Of a DNA stretch of 64,000 nt, positions 20,788 through 30,934 are shown one piece after another (the stretch's first letter is position 1; every line of letters starts with the position of its first letter). The DNA is taken from assembly GCA_032622095.1 (NCBI GenBank), contig CP136064.1, positions 5,199,512-5,263,511 on the forward strand. Direction: 5' to 3'. This DNA is from Siphonodentalium dalli. Taxonomy: Eukaryota; Mollusca; Scaphopoda; Gadilida; Siphonodentaliidae. The notes beneath the pieces are model-generated. The model was not told the DNA's origin. It ran no database searches and worked only from the letters and a program-made list of their open reading frames with translations. The position numbers were made by a program, and so were the translations under genes.

Positions 20788-21885
20788 CACATCCCACGAC
20801 AACATGTCCATCTTAGTTCTTACACTTGTCATGATAATTGATAAATAGGGCTGTTGTTAGTAAGTAATTCAATTACAAACCTATACATATGACATGGTGA
20901 ACGATCTTTACTTAGAGTATATAACAGTTACGTATATATATGGTACATCCATACGTTAAATGGTTTGTTGGTTAACGGGTCCTGTTTCTAAAGTGGTGTT
21001 GACATGTGGAACTATGTAAACATGTCATATTTACTGTATTTGAGTGTTTATTTTTTTAGTGTTTATTTTTTGACTTATCGTACTAGCTTGATAACACAGA
21101 AGGAATCAATTGTTTGGAAAATGTTTACTAAGTCCGTTCCGAAATCATATTTTTGTACCGAAAGTTGGTCCTATAAAAAAATGTTTGGCCACAGCAGCTC
21201 ATCAGGTACACCTCTGGTCTATAACAGATATAAAGCAATCTGTTATTTCATATATGGTTTCGGGAGTTAAGTGCACGACCTTATGGACAGACCAGTTCTC
21301 CCGTACAGACCAAGTCCTTGGCCTGTACGCTGAAAGCCAGAAAATTGCCTGCTGATTCCTTCAATATCGAACTAGTATGAACTGCCAAAGGTATTTTATC
21401 ACGCGCGATGGTAACAGTGCACTGTAAAATCGCGACGGTATTATTGTCCGAACACATAATATATTTATAAACTGTGTTGATAGTTTATGGGTGGTCTAAC
21501 CACAAATTTGCGCAAAGTAAAACCGTGTTTTGTACGGTAAAAACCCCACCAAAACAAAACGTAGTATAAATTAACATTAGTTTACCTGTAATCAGAAAAT
21601 AAACACATGTATTAACCTCCATGTAGTTTTCCCGTTCGTCAGTACATGTGAATGATTTAAGAACACATATCCTCTATCCGCGAAGGAGCCTAAAGTGCAC
21701 AGCCTACCCGGGCCTAATTCCTGCCAGTATGAAGCGCAGACGTTATGAGAAACGTCATGATTCACGAGCTCCGGTGTGACGTATACCCGCCCGTGACGTC
21801 ACACGTCAGGTGCGTGTAAGACAACTTAAAGGGATACATATTGAACGTGTGTCGCCCATAACAAAATAAATTTGTATTATATAAT
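20788..21885. other. Gene-free region, relatively CpG-rich in part
   Basis: No repeat family is recognised. Overlapping frames of 81-88 codons at 21,004-21,355 lack motifs. A cluster of ACGT motifs lies at 21,732-21,815 and is listed separately. Confidence 0.4.
21732..21815. promoter_or_regulatory. Cluster of ACGT / CRE-like motifs
   Basis: Within 84 bp there are AGACGTTATG, AAACGTCATG, GTGACGTATA, GTGACGTCAC and ACACGTCAGG, the fourth containing a perfect TGACGTCA cAMP-response-type palindrome. Such clusters occur in animal promoters bound by bZIP factors. No adjacent gene is identified here, so a regulatory role is only a possibility. Confidence 0.3.
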
Positions 21886-22610
21886 CAACTGTACAGTTGG
21901 GATGTGGATATTATATAAGTATTCCAAGAATAATTTGGGTGAATTATGATTTCGAGTTGCGGCCATTCCCTTAGGTTAGTTTAAGCTCTGTTAAAGAGCG
22001 TTGTTACTTGAGCATGTGCATGATTGAACCAACCCATTAAGGAGTGTCTATAAATTTGTAAAAATATATCGTAATTGGGTACCAAAATGGCTATGTACAT
22101 CGCGAAATTAATTATTACACCAACGAGGCGCGTTCACGTGATGGTATGGAAATCATAAGCGGGAAGTTCCATTTATAAATAATATCTTGAAAACATATTT
22201 GGTGTAAATGTTATGCATCACGACTGTACTGTCGTGATTAAGGTTTCGATCACTTGTACTGTTGGGATGTGTATATTATATAATAATTCCAAGATTAATT
22301 TTAGTGAAATGATTCCGACTTTTGGCCATCATTCCCTTAGGTTAGTGTAGCTCATTTAAAGAGCGTTGTTCCTTGAGATGTGCGTGATTGGCACCACACA
22401 ATTAAGGAGTGTTCATAAATTTGTATGATTATAGTAAATGGGTACCAGGTTTTCTGTGTCCACTGCGAAATTAATGATTATAACAACAGGGCGCGTTCAC
22501 GTGGTGGTATGGGAATCATAAGGGGGAGTTGTGTTTATAGATAATATCGTGAAGGCACCATGTGTAAATATTATGCATAGCGACTTTACTGTCGTGGTTA
22601 AGGTTGTGAA
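21886..22610 (+). repeat. Two tandem copies of a 365-bp unit
   Basis: GTTGGGATGTG at 21,896 and 22,261 sets the period. Both units then carry, in order, TCCCTTAGGTTAGT, AAAGAGCGTTGTT, TTAAGGAGTGT, GCGAAATTAAT, GCGCGTTCACGTG and TATGCAT..CGACT.TACTGTCGTG. They differ at many single bases, so the duplication is old. The TACTGTCGTGATT box can fold with ATCACGACTGTA. Confidence 0.9.
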
Positions 22611-22807
22611 AAGGGTGTGGTACTCCATTGTATGCATGAGTCCTGTACCAAGTGATTTAATTGGATGAATCTTACTGGTTACCAATCATTCTCATTACTA
22701 TTATTGACTATTACAGAGCGTTATACAAGTGATTTATTAATAATAATATTGTCATGCAAGTGTATACAGAGACCATGTATTACACACCCATCAGCAAAGC
22801 ACAAACG

Positions 22808-22850
22808 AGAATGCATTGACACAGGGCCCTTCTGTTGGGTAAAGGGTTAA
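22808..22850 (+). mobile_element. Right terminal fragment of a type I MITE
   Basis: GAGAATGCATTG, CACAGGGCCCTTCTG and TTGGGTAAAGGGTTAA in order, with no left part of the element nearby. The next base starts sequence shared with 17.2 kb. Confidence 0.8.
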
Positions 22851-23085
22851 TGAATATGTCCTGATGATTGAATATTAGTTCAGCCTCAATCCACAGTTGA
22901 ACATATTTTATGCATCAAAATCCTGATAATAAAGAAACTTTCCAGAGAAAATGAGGCCTAAGAAAAAGAATGAGGTCCCCAGAGGGTGAGTTTAGTGATG
23001 CTAGACCGCTATGCAGGATAGCATACTAAATTCACCCTCTGGGGACCTCATTCTGCAAATGACAGGCACACTAAACTTAGGCTTG
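22851..23085. mobile_element. Family G right part plus shared flank; insertion-free paralogue of 17.2 kb
   Basis: Parallels 17,196-17,820 without the 415-bp TIR insertion (site at 22,868-22,872). It ends with the complete family G right terminus CTGCAAATGACAGGCAC...AGGCTTG. Confidence 0.85.
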
Positions 23086-23330
23086 ATGCTGACTGAAAAA
23101 GAGAGCTTCAAAGTTGAAAGTAGCAATAATTATATAGAAACTGAACAGAAAAGAAAAAGTATCTAAAAACAGTGTTAATTTGAGACTATGGATACTTCCC
23201 AGAAGATGAGGCCTAAGCAGATTGAGGTCCCCAGAGGGTAAATTTTGTGATGCTAGCATGCTGAAGTAGCTCATCACTAAATTCACCCTCTGTGGACCTC
23301 ACTTCTGCAAATGTCAGACACACTAAATCC
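23086..23330. mobile_element. Diverged family G half element
   Basis: Core sequence with AGATGAGGCCTAAGCAG, then GAGGTCCCCAGAGGGTAAAT and its inverse (about 23,212-23,310), and the right terminus AAATGTCAGACACACTAAAT. More diverged than the neighbouring copy. Confidence 0.75.
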
Positions 23331-23371
23331 AGGTGTGGTTTATATGATGTACCGGAAGGTTCCATCCAGAG

Positions 23372-23783
23372 GAGAGACATTTCGCAAAATCATGAATACG
23401 ATTACGGATATAGAAAATATCCTGCCAGTATACGGCCAAAATTTGATCTTTACACATGGGAGTTATTACATGTACATGTATGTGGGACGAAATATACCCC
23501 ACTCAGTTTAATTATGTGCAGATGTGTCAAGGATGTTCCACCAGTCCTGCTTGGGGATGCTCTAACATTATCCGTGTGGTGTATAACACACGGATAAGAA
23601 CATGGGATCTTAAAGAGACATACATTACTTTTTCCATCAACTATATGTGTAACTGAATATAGTTGGGCATATGCCGTCTCACCAATTAACCATCATAGGT
23701 AAATTGTGATGGTACGTGTCCACCTTGCTATACGACAATATATCCTATCCGTAATCGTAATAGTGATTTTGCGAAAGGTCTCT
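23372..23783. repeat. Inverted repeat pair with internal hairpin
   Basis: Arms of about 40 bp (23,372-23,412 and 23,745-23,783) share TTTCGCAAAATCA and ACGATTACGGATA in inverse orientation. Between them a perfect 11-bp stem, TTATCCGTGTG / CACACGGATAA (23,568-23,578 and 23,587-23,597), closes an 8-base loop. The 66-101-codon frames here overlap one another and lack motifs. Confidence 0.7.
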
Positions 23784-24118
23784 ATTAGCTCAGAAGTGAA
23801 GAGCTCATCTACAGTTTAGCTAAACCCATTAGATCTCGAGTGTTTAGTTGATCCAAAATGGATAGTGTCACTGGCCTGTCAGAGTGATTCTAAGCATTAA
23901 CCAGATATACAGCATTGAAAACAGGTGCATAACAACCTTATAATTGGCCATCTTACATCATACAATGCACTTATACACAATCTCCCCCAACCACTCATGG
24001 AAAATAAATCATCCCAATTGTTAGGCCCTTAAAATAGCTCACACACAAGAGAACCAAGGACAAAAGTGTACTTTTCCTGATCTAATCATTAGAGCTCTAT
24101 TATAAAGAGGCACAGAAA
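23784..24118. other. Gene-free stretch
   Basis: No recognisable repeat or gene. Confidence 0.4.
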
Positions 24119-24335
24119 ACAAGAGGTACCTTCTGTTTCACCAGGGATGCTGGTATACCCCCAGGAAAGCAAATTTAAAGAGGGGCAAGACGGAACCCAA
24201 TTTTAAAACAAGAGGTTGCACCACAGGTACTGGCACACTAGTACCCCCAGGGTGCCAAATTTAAAGAGGGGCAGGACAGAACCCAAATTAAAAACAAGAG
24301 GTTGCACCACAGGTACTGGCACATACCCCCAAGGA
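24119..24335 (+). repeat. Tandem repeat of 86-89 bp (2.5 copies)
   Basis: ACAAGAGGT at 24,119, 24,208 and 24,294, each followed by CACCAGGGATGCTGG or CACCACAGGTACTGGCAC and TACCCCCA, then AAATTTAAAGAGGGGCA. The AACAAGAGGT start resembles the left edge of the mollusc-style repeat at 13.7 kb. The last unit is cut by a truncated P element. Confidence 0.88.
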
Positions 24336-24449
24336 AATGGCTTGTTGCCATTCATCGGAAAGCAACAAGCCATATTTCCGACTAAATCCTGAAAAATTAC
24401 CCATAATTCTGCTGTGGTCAAGGAGTCGATTATTTAGGGCATTACTGTA
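24335..24449. mobile_element. Truncated family P MITE
   Basis: Only AAATGGCTTGTTGCCATTC survives of the left arm. The right arm is complete to GGGCATTACTGTA at 24,449. Confidence 0.8.
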
Positions 24450-24654
24450 TTTATAGGTCTAGTTTAAGTTCATTTTGGTTTTCATTATTATAGAGTATAC
24501 TGTTACATGTACATGTATGTACTATTATAGACAAATGTACATGTATATTAAATACATCATGGACGAAGATAATCCCTGAATAACTCTATAGTCTACATGT
24601 ATGTTGTCCAAAAGTGCTAAATTACAAGTGCACCGCTGGGCGGAGGTATATAAC

Positions 24655-25093
24655 GCCCCTGACTGTACATTAAGTCGAAAAAGGGTCATAACTCTCACAA
24701 AAATTATCCGATTGAACCGAAATTTTACCTTGACCAATATTGCGATATTGGTAATACACAAAAAAACGGGTTTTGCAAATAAACAATCCAAAATCAAGTT
24801 ATCATCTGGAAACCAAAAAAAGTAGCAGAAAACCTGAATTTTCTAAGTCCAAAAAGGGGCGTAACTCTGGAAAAAATGGGCGGACGAAACCAAGGCTATG
24901 GGGAAATCTTGTCCCCCCGGCTGGTCTATTGGCATACCAAAGATCAACTGAATTGAATTAGCGAAACCAAAGTTATGAGTTGAAACGTTTGTACGGACGG
25001 AAGGACGGACGGACGGAAGGATGGACGGAAGGACGGACGGAGGGCTCCACTATATACCCCCAAATCTCCATCGGAGATCGGGGGCATAATAAG
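24655..25093 (+). repeat. Mollusc-style dispersed repeat (copy A)
   Basis: AAGTCGAAAAAGGGTCATAAC, a second AAGTCCAAAAAGGGGCGTAAC box at 24,846, AAATCTTGTCCCCCCGGCTGG, a CGGACGGA tract (24,990-25,040) and a terminal stem TACCCCCAAATCTCC / GGAGATCGGGGGCATAATAA. Copy B has one extra internal unit. Confidence 0.75.
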
Positions 25094-25983
25094 TCTGATT
25101 CTGAGCAACATCTAATATACTTGCAAATTGCTTGTATATCTTTGTGGGTCGTTTTGCAAACAAAGTTTTGAGTTGCTCAAATTAACATGAAGAACCTGGT
25201 AGGCAAGATACCAAGTTTTTTTGAATAGGATATCATGTTGGCGCCCATGTTTCGCTCAAGAAAGAAAGAAGTGCTCCACGTTGCATGTTGCACATTTTCT
25301 ATCCCCACGATCAATTTTCAGTCTTTTGTATCTGTCAGTTTCGACAGCCAATCTATGAGCTCTAATTCTCATCATAGTCAAGTATTGAGTATCAGACAGA
25401 ACATGTGCTAAGATATGTCAATCAAAGAAAGCACATTCTCACTTTTGATTACTTCAAGTGTTCATAAAAAAAACTGCACATAGATTCTTTACTTTGACTA
25501 TGATAGCTTCCTAACAGACAGGGGAGGCCCAGTATTATACTCAGATTTAAAACAGCCCCCATCATTACACAGGGTTTTTTACCCCCACCTCTCAAGATGT
25601 ATTATCATGTTACTAATAGACTTAACCCCAGCTTCATCAATGGATTCTTACATTCAGTTATAAAAATTATACATTGGAATAGTCTATTCTTCATTTGTAG
25701 GGATGTTCGGTCAACAGACAGAGATGCATTATATTAAAAGAGGCTGTTTATTGCACTTATTATCTAGTTGGGTTTTTTCCCCAAAAAAACCTAATGGTTT
25801 CATTCGAGTGATAGCACTCATCAAGTAGCAATTTACCATAGCACACGCACTGCTTTATTTACTGGGGAAAATACACCATTATAATAGATAAACTTTGCAC
25901 ACATTTTCGAAAGCAACACTTCATGGTTTCAAGGGAATCAATCTGTCTAATTAAATCAAAATGAATATGCCATGGTATGTGAA
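25094..25983. other. Gene-free stretch of copy A
   Basis: No gene or named repeat is seen. A TCATAGTCAAGTA / TACTTTGACTATGA inverted pair (about 25,372 and 25,488) surrounds roughly 100 bp. Confidence 0.45.
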
Positions 25984-26383
25984 TTAACCCTTTACCCAAC
26001 AGAACGGCCCTGTGCCAATGCATTCTCTTATATATGCGAGTCGACCATAGGTCGCCTCGCATATATAAGAGAATGCATTGGCTTAACACATTAAAAATTA
26101 TAAAATTGTTAAAGAATGTAAGAAAAAATGGTAAAAAGTGTTAAAAAAAGATTTTATTTAGGCCAATGCATTCTCTTATATATGCGAGGCGACCTATGGT
26201 CGACTCGCATATATAAGAGAATGCATTGGCACAGGGTATAACTGTAACTATCACAATGTGGTCAAGGAGCCGGTTCCAATGATATCCATATTTGTATGGT
26301 TCTATTGAGACAGACCGAAGATATTTTAGGCTGTTGAAGCTTTATTTGGCCGGTTTTGGCCGGTTTGTTGGGTAAAGGGTTAA
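25984..26383 (-). mobile_element. MITE type I (copy A)
   Basis: TTAA at 25,984-25,987 and 26,380-26,383, with both cassettes complete (26,012-26,084; 26,160-26,230). The flanks repeat a TTAAATCAAAATGAATATG-led stretch of about 33 bp directly on both sides, beyond the TTAA. The matching element in copy B is at 52,927-53,326. Confidence 0.95.
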
Positions 26384-26691
26384 ATCAAAATGAATATGAC
26401 ATGTTATGTGAACTAACAAACCAACGAATGTACGTGTACTGTATAAATCCTAATATTAATAATCTTTTAATTAAATTTTTCTGCCAAAATAAAAATTGTA
26501 TCCCCAAGCACTCCCAGAAGCCTCTATCCCACTGTCCTACTCCCAGGGGTTTATGCTACTCCCAGCGATTAGTCATTTTTTCTTTTATGGGGTGGGGGGA
26601 AACTATTATTGCGCATGCGGCAATAGTAAAATATCATAAATAAATGTGATCCATTTACCTTATTTAGTTGTTTTTGGTAGCCTTGAGCTTA
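26384..26691. other. Gene-free stretch of copy A
   Basis: The 95-codon frame at 26,356-26,643 begins inside the type I MITE and has no motif. It remains open in copy B with a different C-terminus. A TATTATTGCGCATGCGGCAATAGTA hairpin lies at about 26,603-26,627. Confidence 0.4.
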
Positions 26692-26825
26692 ATTGTAACC
26701 CTTTCATGATGGGAGCTGCGCTGGTGCAGCATTAAAGATCCAGTGCATTCTCTTATATATGTGAGGTTTTATATGGTAGATTCGCTTACAAGGTCAAGGT
26801 AAATACTGTTAGGCCAATGCATTAA
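26692..26825 (+). mobile_element. Degraded type II MITE, left half
   Basis: TAACCCTTTCATGATGGGAG, GCTGCGCTGGTGCAGC and CAGTGCATTCTCTTATATA, then a decayed cassette and ACAAGGTCAAGGTAAATA. The right end is missing. Copy B counterpart at 53,639-53,770. Confidence 0.75.
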
Positions 26826-26888
26826 GTATAGTTTGTATCTGACAGTAAATCAAAATGTTCTCTGGAAATCTATGATAAATGTATCAGT

Positions 26889-27003
26889 ATATATCCCCTT
26901 ATGTACCCAGTATATATCCCTTATATACATATATCCTCTTATGTACCCAGTATATACATGTATTCTCTAATGTACCAGTATATATCCCCTAATGTACCCA
27001 CCA
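26889..27003. repeat. Degenerate tandem, about 20-25-bp unit
   Basis: AGTATATATCCCCTTATGTACCC-type units repeat five or six times with indels. Copy B (about 53,833-53,948) differs by an extra ACATGT. Confidence 0.75.
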
Positions 27004-27263
27004 ATCTGTCTATAAACTAAAACTCAGGGCTGCTATCTGATGTAAGGGTAATATACCCCAATGTGGTGTACCACTCAGTATGACATGCCAAATAATTTTA
27101 GTGTGTATACATACACACTGCAGTTGTGGCTGAGTTAAATATTGAAAGCAGATAAACTGGTAAAATGGTTAGGTTGTATATTGGTAGTATTTTCTTGTAC
27201 CAGACATTCGGCCATAACATGATGTTAGTTTTAACAGTGGAAGAAAGCAAGACTGGATATATA

Positions 27264-27525
27264 TATAGTGTATCTGACATTTCAGAATGAGGTCCCCAGA
27301 GGGTGAATTTTGTGACGCTGTCCTGCACAGCAGGCTAGCATCACCAAATTCACCATCTAGGGACCTCATTAGGCCTCAACTGCTATGGGAGACCTAGGAT
27401 CAGATTGAAGTTCCCCAGTTGAAGTTGGTGATGTTCACACATTAGTCACCTCAATTATGCATGTTATCTTCTGCAAATTAGGGAATATAGTAACAGAACA
27501 GAAGGAAAAAGAAACTAAAAACAAT
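27264..27525. mobile_element. Family G left palindrome plus core (copy A)
   Basis: TCTGACATTTCAGAATGAGGTCCCC and its palindrome partner (27,284-27,371), then the core seen at 13,140-13,290 (CTGCTATGGGAGACCTAGG, TATGCATGTTATCTTCTGC). It ends before the right palindrome. Confidence 0.8.
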
Positions 27526-27585
27526 GTTAAAGGTGGATTATCTCTTTGTAAACATGTGCTATATAGCTACCGGGGTATAAAATAT

Positions 27586-28344
27586 TTTATTACACACTTA
27601 GACGTGATTTATAAGGATTTCTTGGTGAGTTAAAAGTGATAATGTCACACCTGTGAATTACGTCACCGGTGAGAGCACGCGATTTTGGACAGTTCCGCTC
27701 TAAGCCGGAACTATTTTCACTTTCTGCGGCTCAAACATGGTTGAAGTTGAACAGAATCGAACTGCTAACGATGATGCAGAAGCAGTTAATAAACTGGTAA
27801 AATGAAGAAGAATCTTACCTATTATCGACTCCGATGATTCGGACGATGTCATATATATTCTAATTTCCAGTCAAATGAACTATGAACAATTCCATGTGAA
27901 CAATAAATTTATCCAGTTCCTAGCAGAATTTCCACATGTTGCTCTTCGAGAGTTTGTTTACGTCGATGATTAAAATATCGTCACTTCGAAACTTATCTTT
28001 CTACTTTTAGCACGATTTCCAAACATTTCCTGTATGAACCAACATTATTTACACACACCATCAGAATCTTCACAATATCCCGTTCCAAGTGCCATGCTTG
28101 TTCGGTCAGAATAAACACAATTTTTACAGAAAATTTCCAAAACTTTAAAAAATGAATCGCATAAAATTATGAGGTCAATCGGTATCGTTACGTCACAATT
28201 ATTTAAATTATGTGTCCGTCCGCGTAACTGCACGCGCAACTGTACGTTGGGGTTCAAAATGGGAGAATCAGCTGATCTGGGCTTATTTTGTCACATCTTC
28301 TCTTTAGAATTAGCAACTTTTAGTGGTTGAAAGTGTGTAATAAA
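27586..28344 (+). mobile_element. Possible TIR element carrying a gene fragment (copy A)
   Basis: TTTATTACACACTT (27,586-27,599) is the exact inverse of AAGTGTGTAATAAA (28,331-28,344). The enclosed 759 bp are less AT-rich at both ends and include an interrupted 79-codon frame at 27,737-27,973. No target duplication is obvious, so element status is tentative. The alternative is an ordinary 5' gene region with a chance inverted pair. Confidence 0.45.
27737..27973 (+). pseudogene. 79-codon frame with one internal TGA (copy A)
   Basis: An ATG in favourable context (AAACATGG) opens a frame reading MVEVEQNRTANDDAEAVNKL. The frame hits TGA at codon 23 (27,803-27,805) and then continues in phase for 55 codons (with IIDSDDSDDV and FPHVALREFVYVDD) to TAA at 27,971. 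Acidic DSDDSDD clusters are common in nuclear proteins, but the family is not recognised. GGTAAAATG just before the TGA could be a splice donor, and TTATCTTTCTACTTTTAG at about 27,992-28,009 resembles an acceptor, so a first-exon fragment is possible. Copy B keeps the same frame and TGA. I judge it a decayed or partial gene. Confidence 0.4.
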
Positions 28345-28365
28345 CAGAATAATCAATTGGTTTCG

Positions 28366-28680
28366 ATGATTACATAACCAATCATTAGACACTGATTACA
28401 TAACCACTCATTAGATGCTGATTACATAACCACCCTTTAGACACAGATTACATAACCACTCATTTAGACTCCGATTACATAACCACTCATTTATACGCTG
28501 ATTAGATAACCACTCATTAGATGCTGATTACACAAACGCTCATTAGACAGTGATTACATTGAATGGACATGGTAAGCTGCATAACCACTCATTAGACGCC
28601 AATTACATAACCACCCAATAGACCGAGATTACATTAAAATTAAATGGACATGGTACACTGCATAACCACTCATTAGATTA
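28366..28680. repeat. Degenerate tandem of about 26 bp (copy A)
   Basis: Repeated GATTACATAACCACTCATT with variable GACGC tails, interspersed with two ATTAAATGGACATGG segments. Confidence 0.85.
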
Positions 28681-28721
28681 TATTAAATGGACATGGCTTG
28701 TTACAACCCCAGAATTATGTA

Positions 28722-28850
28722 TACATTACACGCCCCCGTATACCTACATTACACGCCCCCGTATACCTACATTACACGCCCCCGTATACCTACATTACAC
28801 GCCCCCGTATACCTACATTACACGCCCCCGTATACCTACATTACACGCCC
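28722..28850 (+). repeat. 23-bp minisatellite, about six units (copy A)
   Basis: TACATTACACGCCCCCGTA followed by TACC, exact period 23 bp. The 79-codon frame at 28,698-28,937 merely translates this array. Confidence 0.95.
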
Positions 28851-29431
28851 CTTGTAATAAGGCGACGACCTTGGCTCATTATTATTAAATTGGTACATCA
28901 CTCACTCGGGTTTTACCAGGCCCGGCTCCCCTCGTGAATTATGTCACATAATCATCGAAACCAATTGATTACTCTCTATATATCTGAGTCGAAGACTCCT
29001 GTACGGAAATGCTTCTATCGATTAATATTAATTTTATTTCAAATATTTTCTGGTCTAAAAATGTATGGTTGTTTAGCTAACGAACAATAGTGGTTAATGT
29101 TAAAAGAGACCAGAAATTTTATTGTGTAATTTTGTCACAAATAAACGTTGATTATACTCATTATCGCTTATAACTATGGAATAAAACAATACAACCAATC
29201 AATCTGGGACATTTGACGTTCGGTACATAGCCATATGAAGAGCCAAGTGCTATCTATCACTATATGGTATCACCCGAATGGTCTGTTCTAAAAACAGACA
29301 AATAAACGGGCCCAATAAAATATTTGAAATAAAATCAATATTAATTGATAGAAGCCTTTCCGGACAGGGTTCTTTAGTTCATATTTATTATTTTATACCC
29401 ACGCAACTATTTCAAATTTGTTATTTGTTAT

Positions 29432-29938
29432 TTAACCCTTTACCCAACAAACCGGCCAAAACCGGCCAAATAAAGCTTCAACAGTCTGAGTTTAGTGTAC
29501 CAGAATAATGGGCTAGCGTCACTAAATTCACCCTCTGGGGACCTCATTCTACAAATGACAGTCACTCTAAACTCAGGCTTGTAGAGGTCATAACATTTGT
29601 TTTTCTCTTAATCTGGTTGTTTAAATACAAATATGGATATCATTGGAACCGGCTCCTTGACCACATTGTGATAGTTACAGTTATGCCCTGTGCCAATGCA
29701 TTCTCTTATATATGCGAGTCGACCATAGGTCGCCTCGCATATATAAGAGAATGCATTGGCCTAAAAAAAATCTTTTTTTAACACTTTTTACCATTTTTTC
29801 TTACATTCTTTAACAATTTTATAATTTTTAATGTGTTAAGCCAATGCATTCTCTTATATATGCGAGGCGACCTATGGTCGACTCGCATATATAAGAGAAT
29901 GCATTGGCACAGGGCCGTTCTGTTGGGTAAAGGGTTAT
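29432..29938 (+). mobile_element. MITE type I with captured foreign segment (copy A)
   Basis: Standard left end from TTAA (29,432-29,435). The right TTAA is mutated to TTAT. About 29,487-29,622 replaces roughly 38 bp of the usual left subterminal region and is the reverse complement of about 60,115-60,250, including a family G part and the TTTTTCTCTTAATCTGG stretch. Two cassettes follow normally. Copy B (56,365-56,871) has the same capture with an intact TTAA. Confidence 0.92.
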
Positions 29939-30262
29939 AGAGATAATCCATCTTTAAAGGGGTACACTAAATGAGGCCATCAATGAGACCATCTCTCAAG
30001 TCATAAATTCATTTTCATTATAATTACCATGTTCTTTATAATCGTTCATAGAGCACATGACTGTATTTTGCACTAATCCATGGCTCAAATTCATTCATTT
30101 GTTGCATATATTATGTTGAGTGCAAAAGGATATGGTCCAATAATTGGCAGGAATTAGTGTACATTCCCCATTTAATTTGCAAAATAACGTAAGTTTTAAA
30201 AAAGATTGTGTACCTCTCTAGCGCTTTTAGATGATGAGGGAGTGTGCACAATACATGTACCG
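29939..30262. other. Gene-free stretch of copy A
   Basis: No recognised repeat. It ends at ACATGTACCGTATG, the site occupied by a P element in copy B. Confidence 0.5.
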
Positions 30263-30447
30263 TATGTGTAAGAAGATTAAGAAGAGAAGACAATACATGT
30301 ATGTGTAAGAAGATTAAGAAGAGAAGACAATACATGTATGTGTAAGAAGATTAAGAAGAGAAGACAATACATGTATGTGTAAGAAGATTAAGAAGAGAAG
30401 ACAATACATGTATGTGTAAGAAGATTAAGAAGAGAAGACAATACATG
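30263..30447 (+). repeat. 37-bp minisatellite, five units (copy A only)
   Basis: TATGTGTAAGAAGATTAAGA at 30,263, 30,300, 30,337, 30,374 and 30,411, essentially identical. Copy B has a single unit (from about 57,394). The 74-codon minus frame here is an artefact. Confidence 0.97.
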
Positions 30448-30639
30448 AAGCATGCGTGTCTGTAGATATTGATTTTTCTGTAACCCAGGGTCACATCTTT
30501 CTGGCTCCCTTGATGAATATTATTTTATCCTGACAAATTAATTGATTGTTTTCTTGGAGTGATGGGTGGAAAACGATGACATTTCCATCCATCAATTTTA
30601 CTTTAGTTTGCATGACATCTGAACGTTTGGGGGTATTCA

Positions 30640-30895
30640 TTATCTCTTTCATGATGGGAGCTGCGCTGGTGCAGCATTAAAGATCCTGTGCCAGTGCATT
30701 CTCTTATATATGCAAGGCTCCCACAAGGAGACTTGCAAATATAAGAGAATGCACTGGCTTACAAGGCCAAGGTAAATATTATTGGGCCAATGTGTATATG
30801 CAAGACTCCCTATGGGAGACTCACATATATAAGAGAATGCATAGGCACAGGGTTTTCAAAAATATTTCAGGAAGCTTCAGTCATGGAAGGGTTAA
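30640..30895 (+). mobile_element. MITE type II (copy A)
   Basis: Left end TTATCTCTTTCATGATGGG (TTAA and CCC eroded), right end GTCATGGAAGGGTTAA. Two cassettes have the type II variant CCAGTGCATTCTCTTATATA / TATAAGAGAATGCACTGG and a shortened second left arm. A GCTGCGCTGGTGCAGC hairpin sits near the left end. Confidence 0.85.
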
Positions 30896-30934
30896 CCATC
30901 AACATGTTTGTATGTATGTTATGAATGCCCATGG

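Larger units (their letters stand above)
28350..28971. mobile_element. Element with 23-bp TIRs and minisatellite body (copy A)
   Basis: A perfect 23-bp inverted repeat begins TAATCAATTGGTTTCGATGA (28,350-28,372) and closes at 28,949-28,971. The interior is mostly two tandem arrays: GATTACATAACCACTCATTAGACGC-like units (28,366-28,680) and TACATTACACGCCCCCGTA units (28,722-28,850). No target duplication beyond TA is visible. Confidence 0.7.

Noticed and set aside
26603-26627. ATTGCGCATGCGGCAAT hairpin as a terminator or miRNA
   Set aside because: The stem is short and has no T-run, flanking structure or conservation beyond the A/B duplication.
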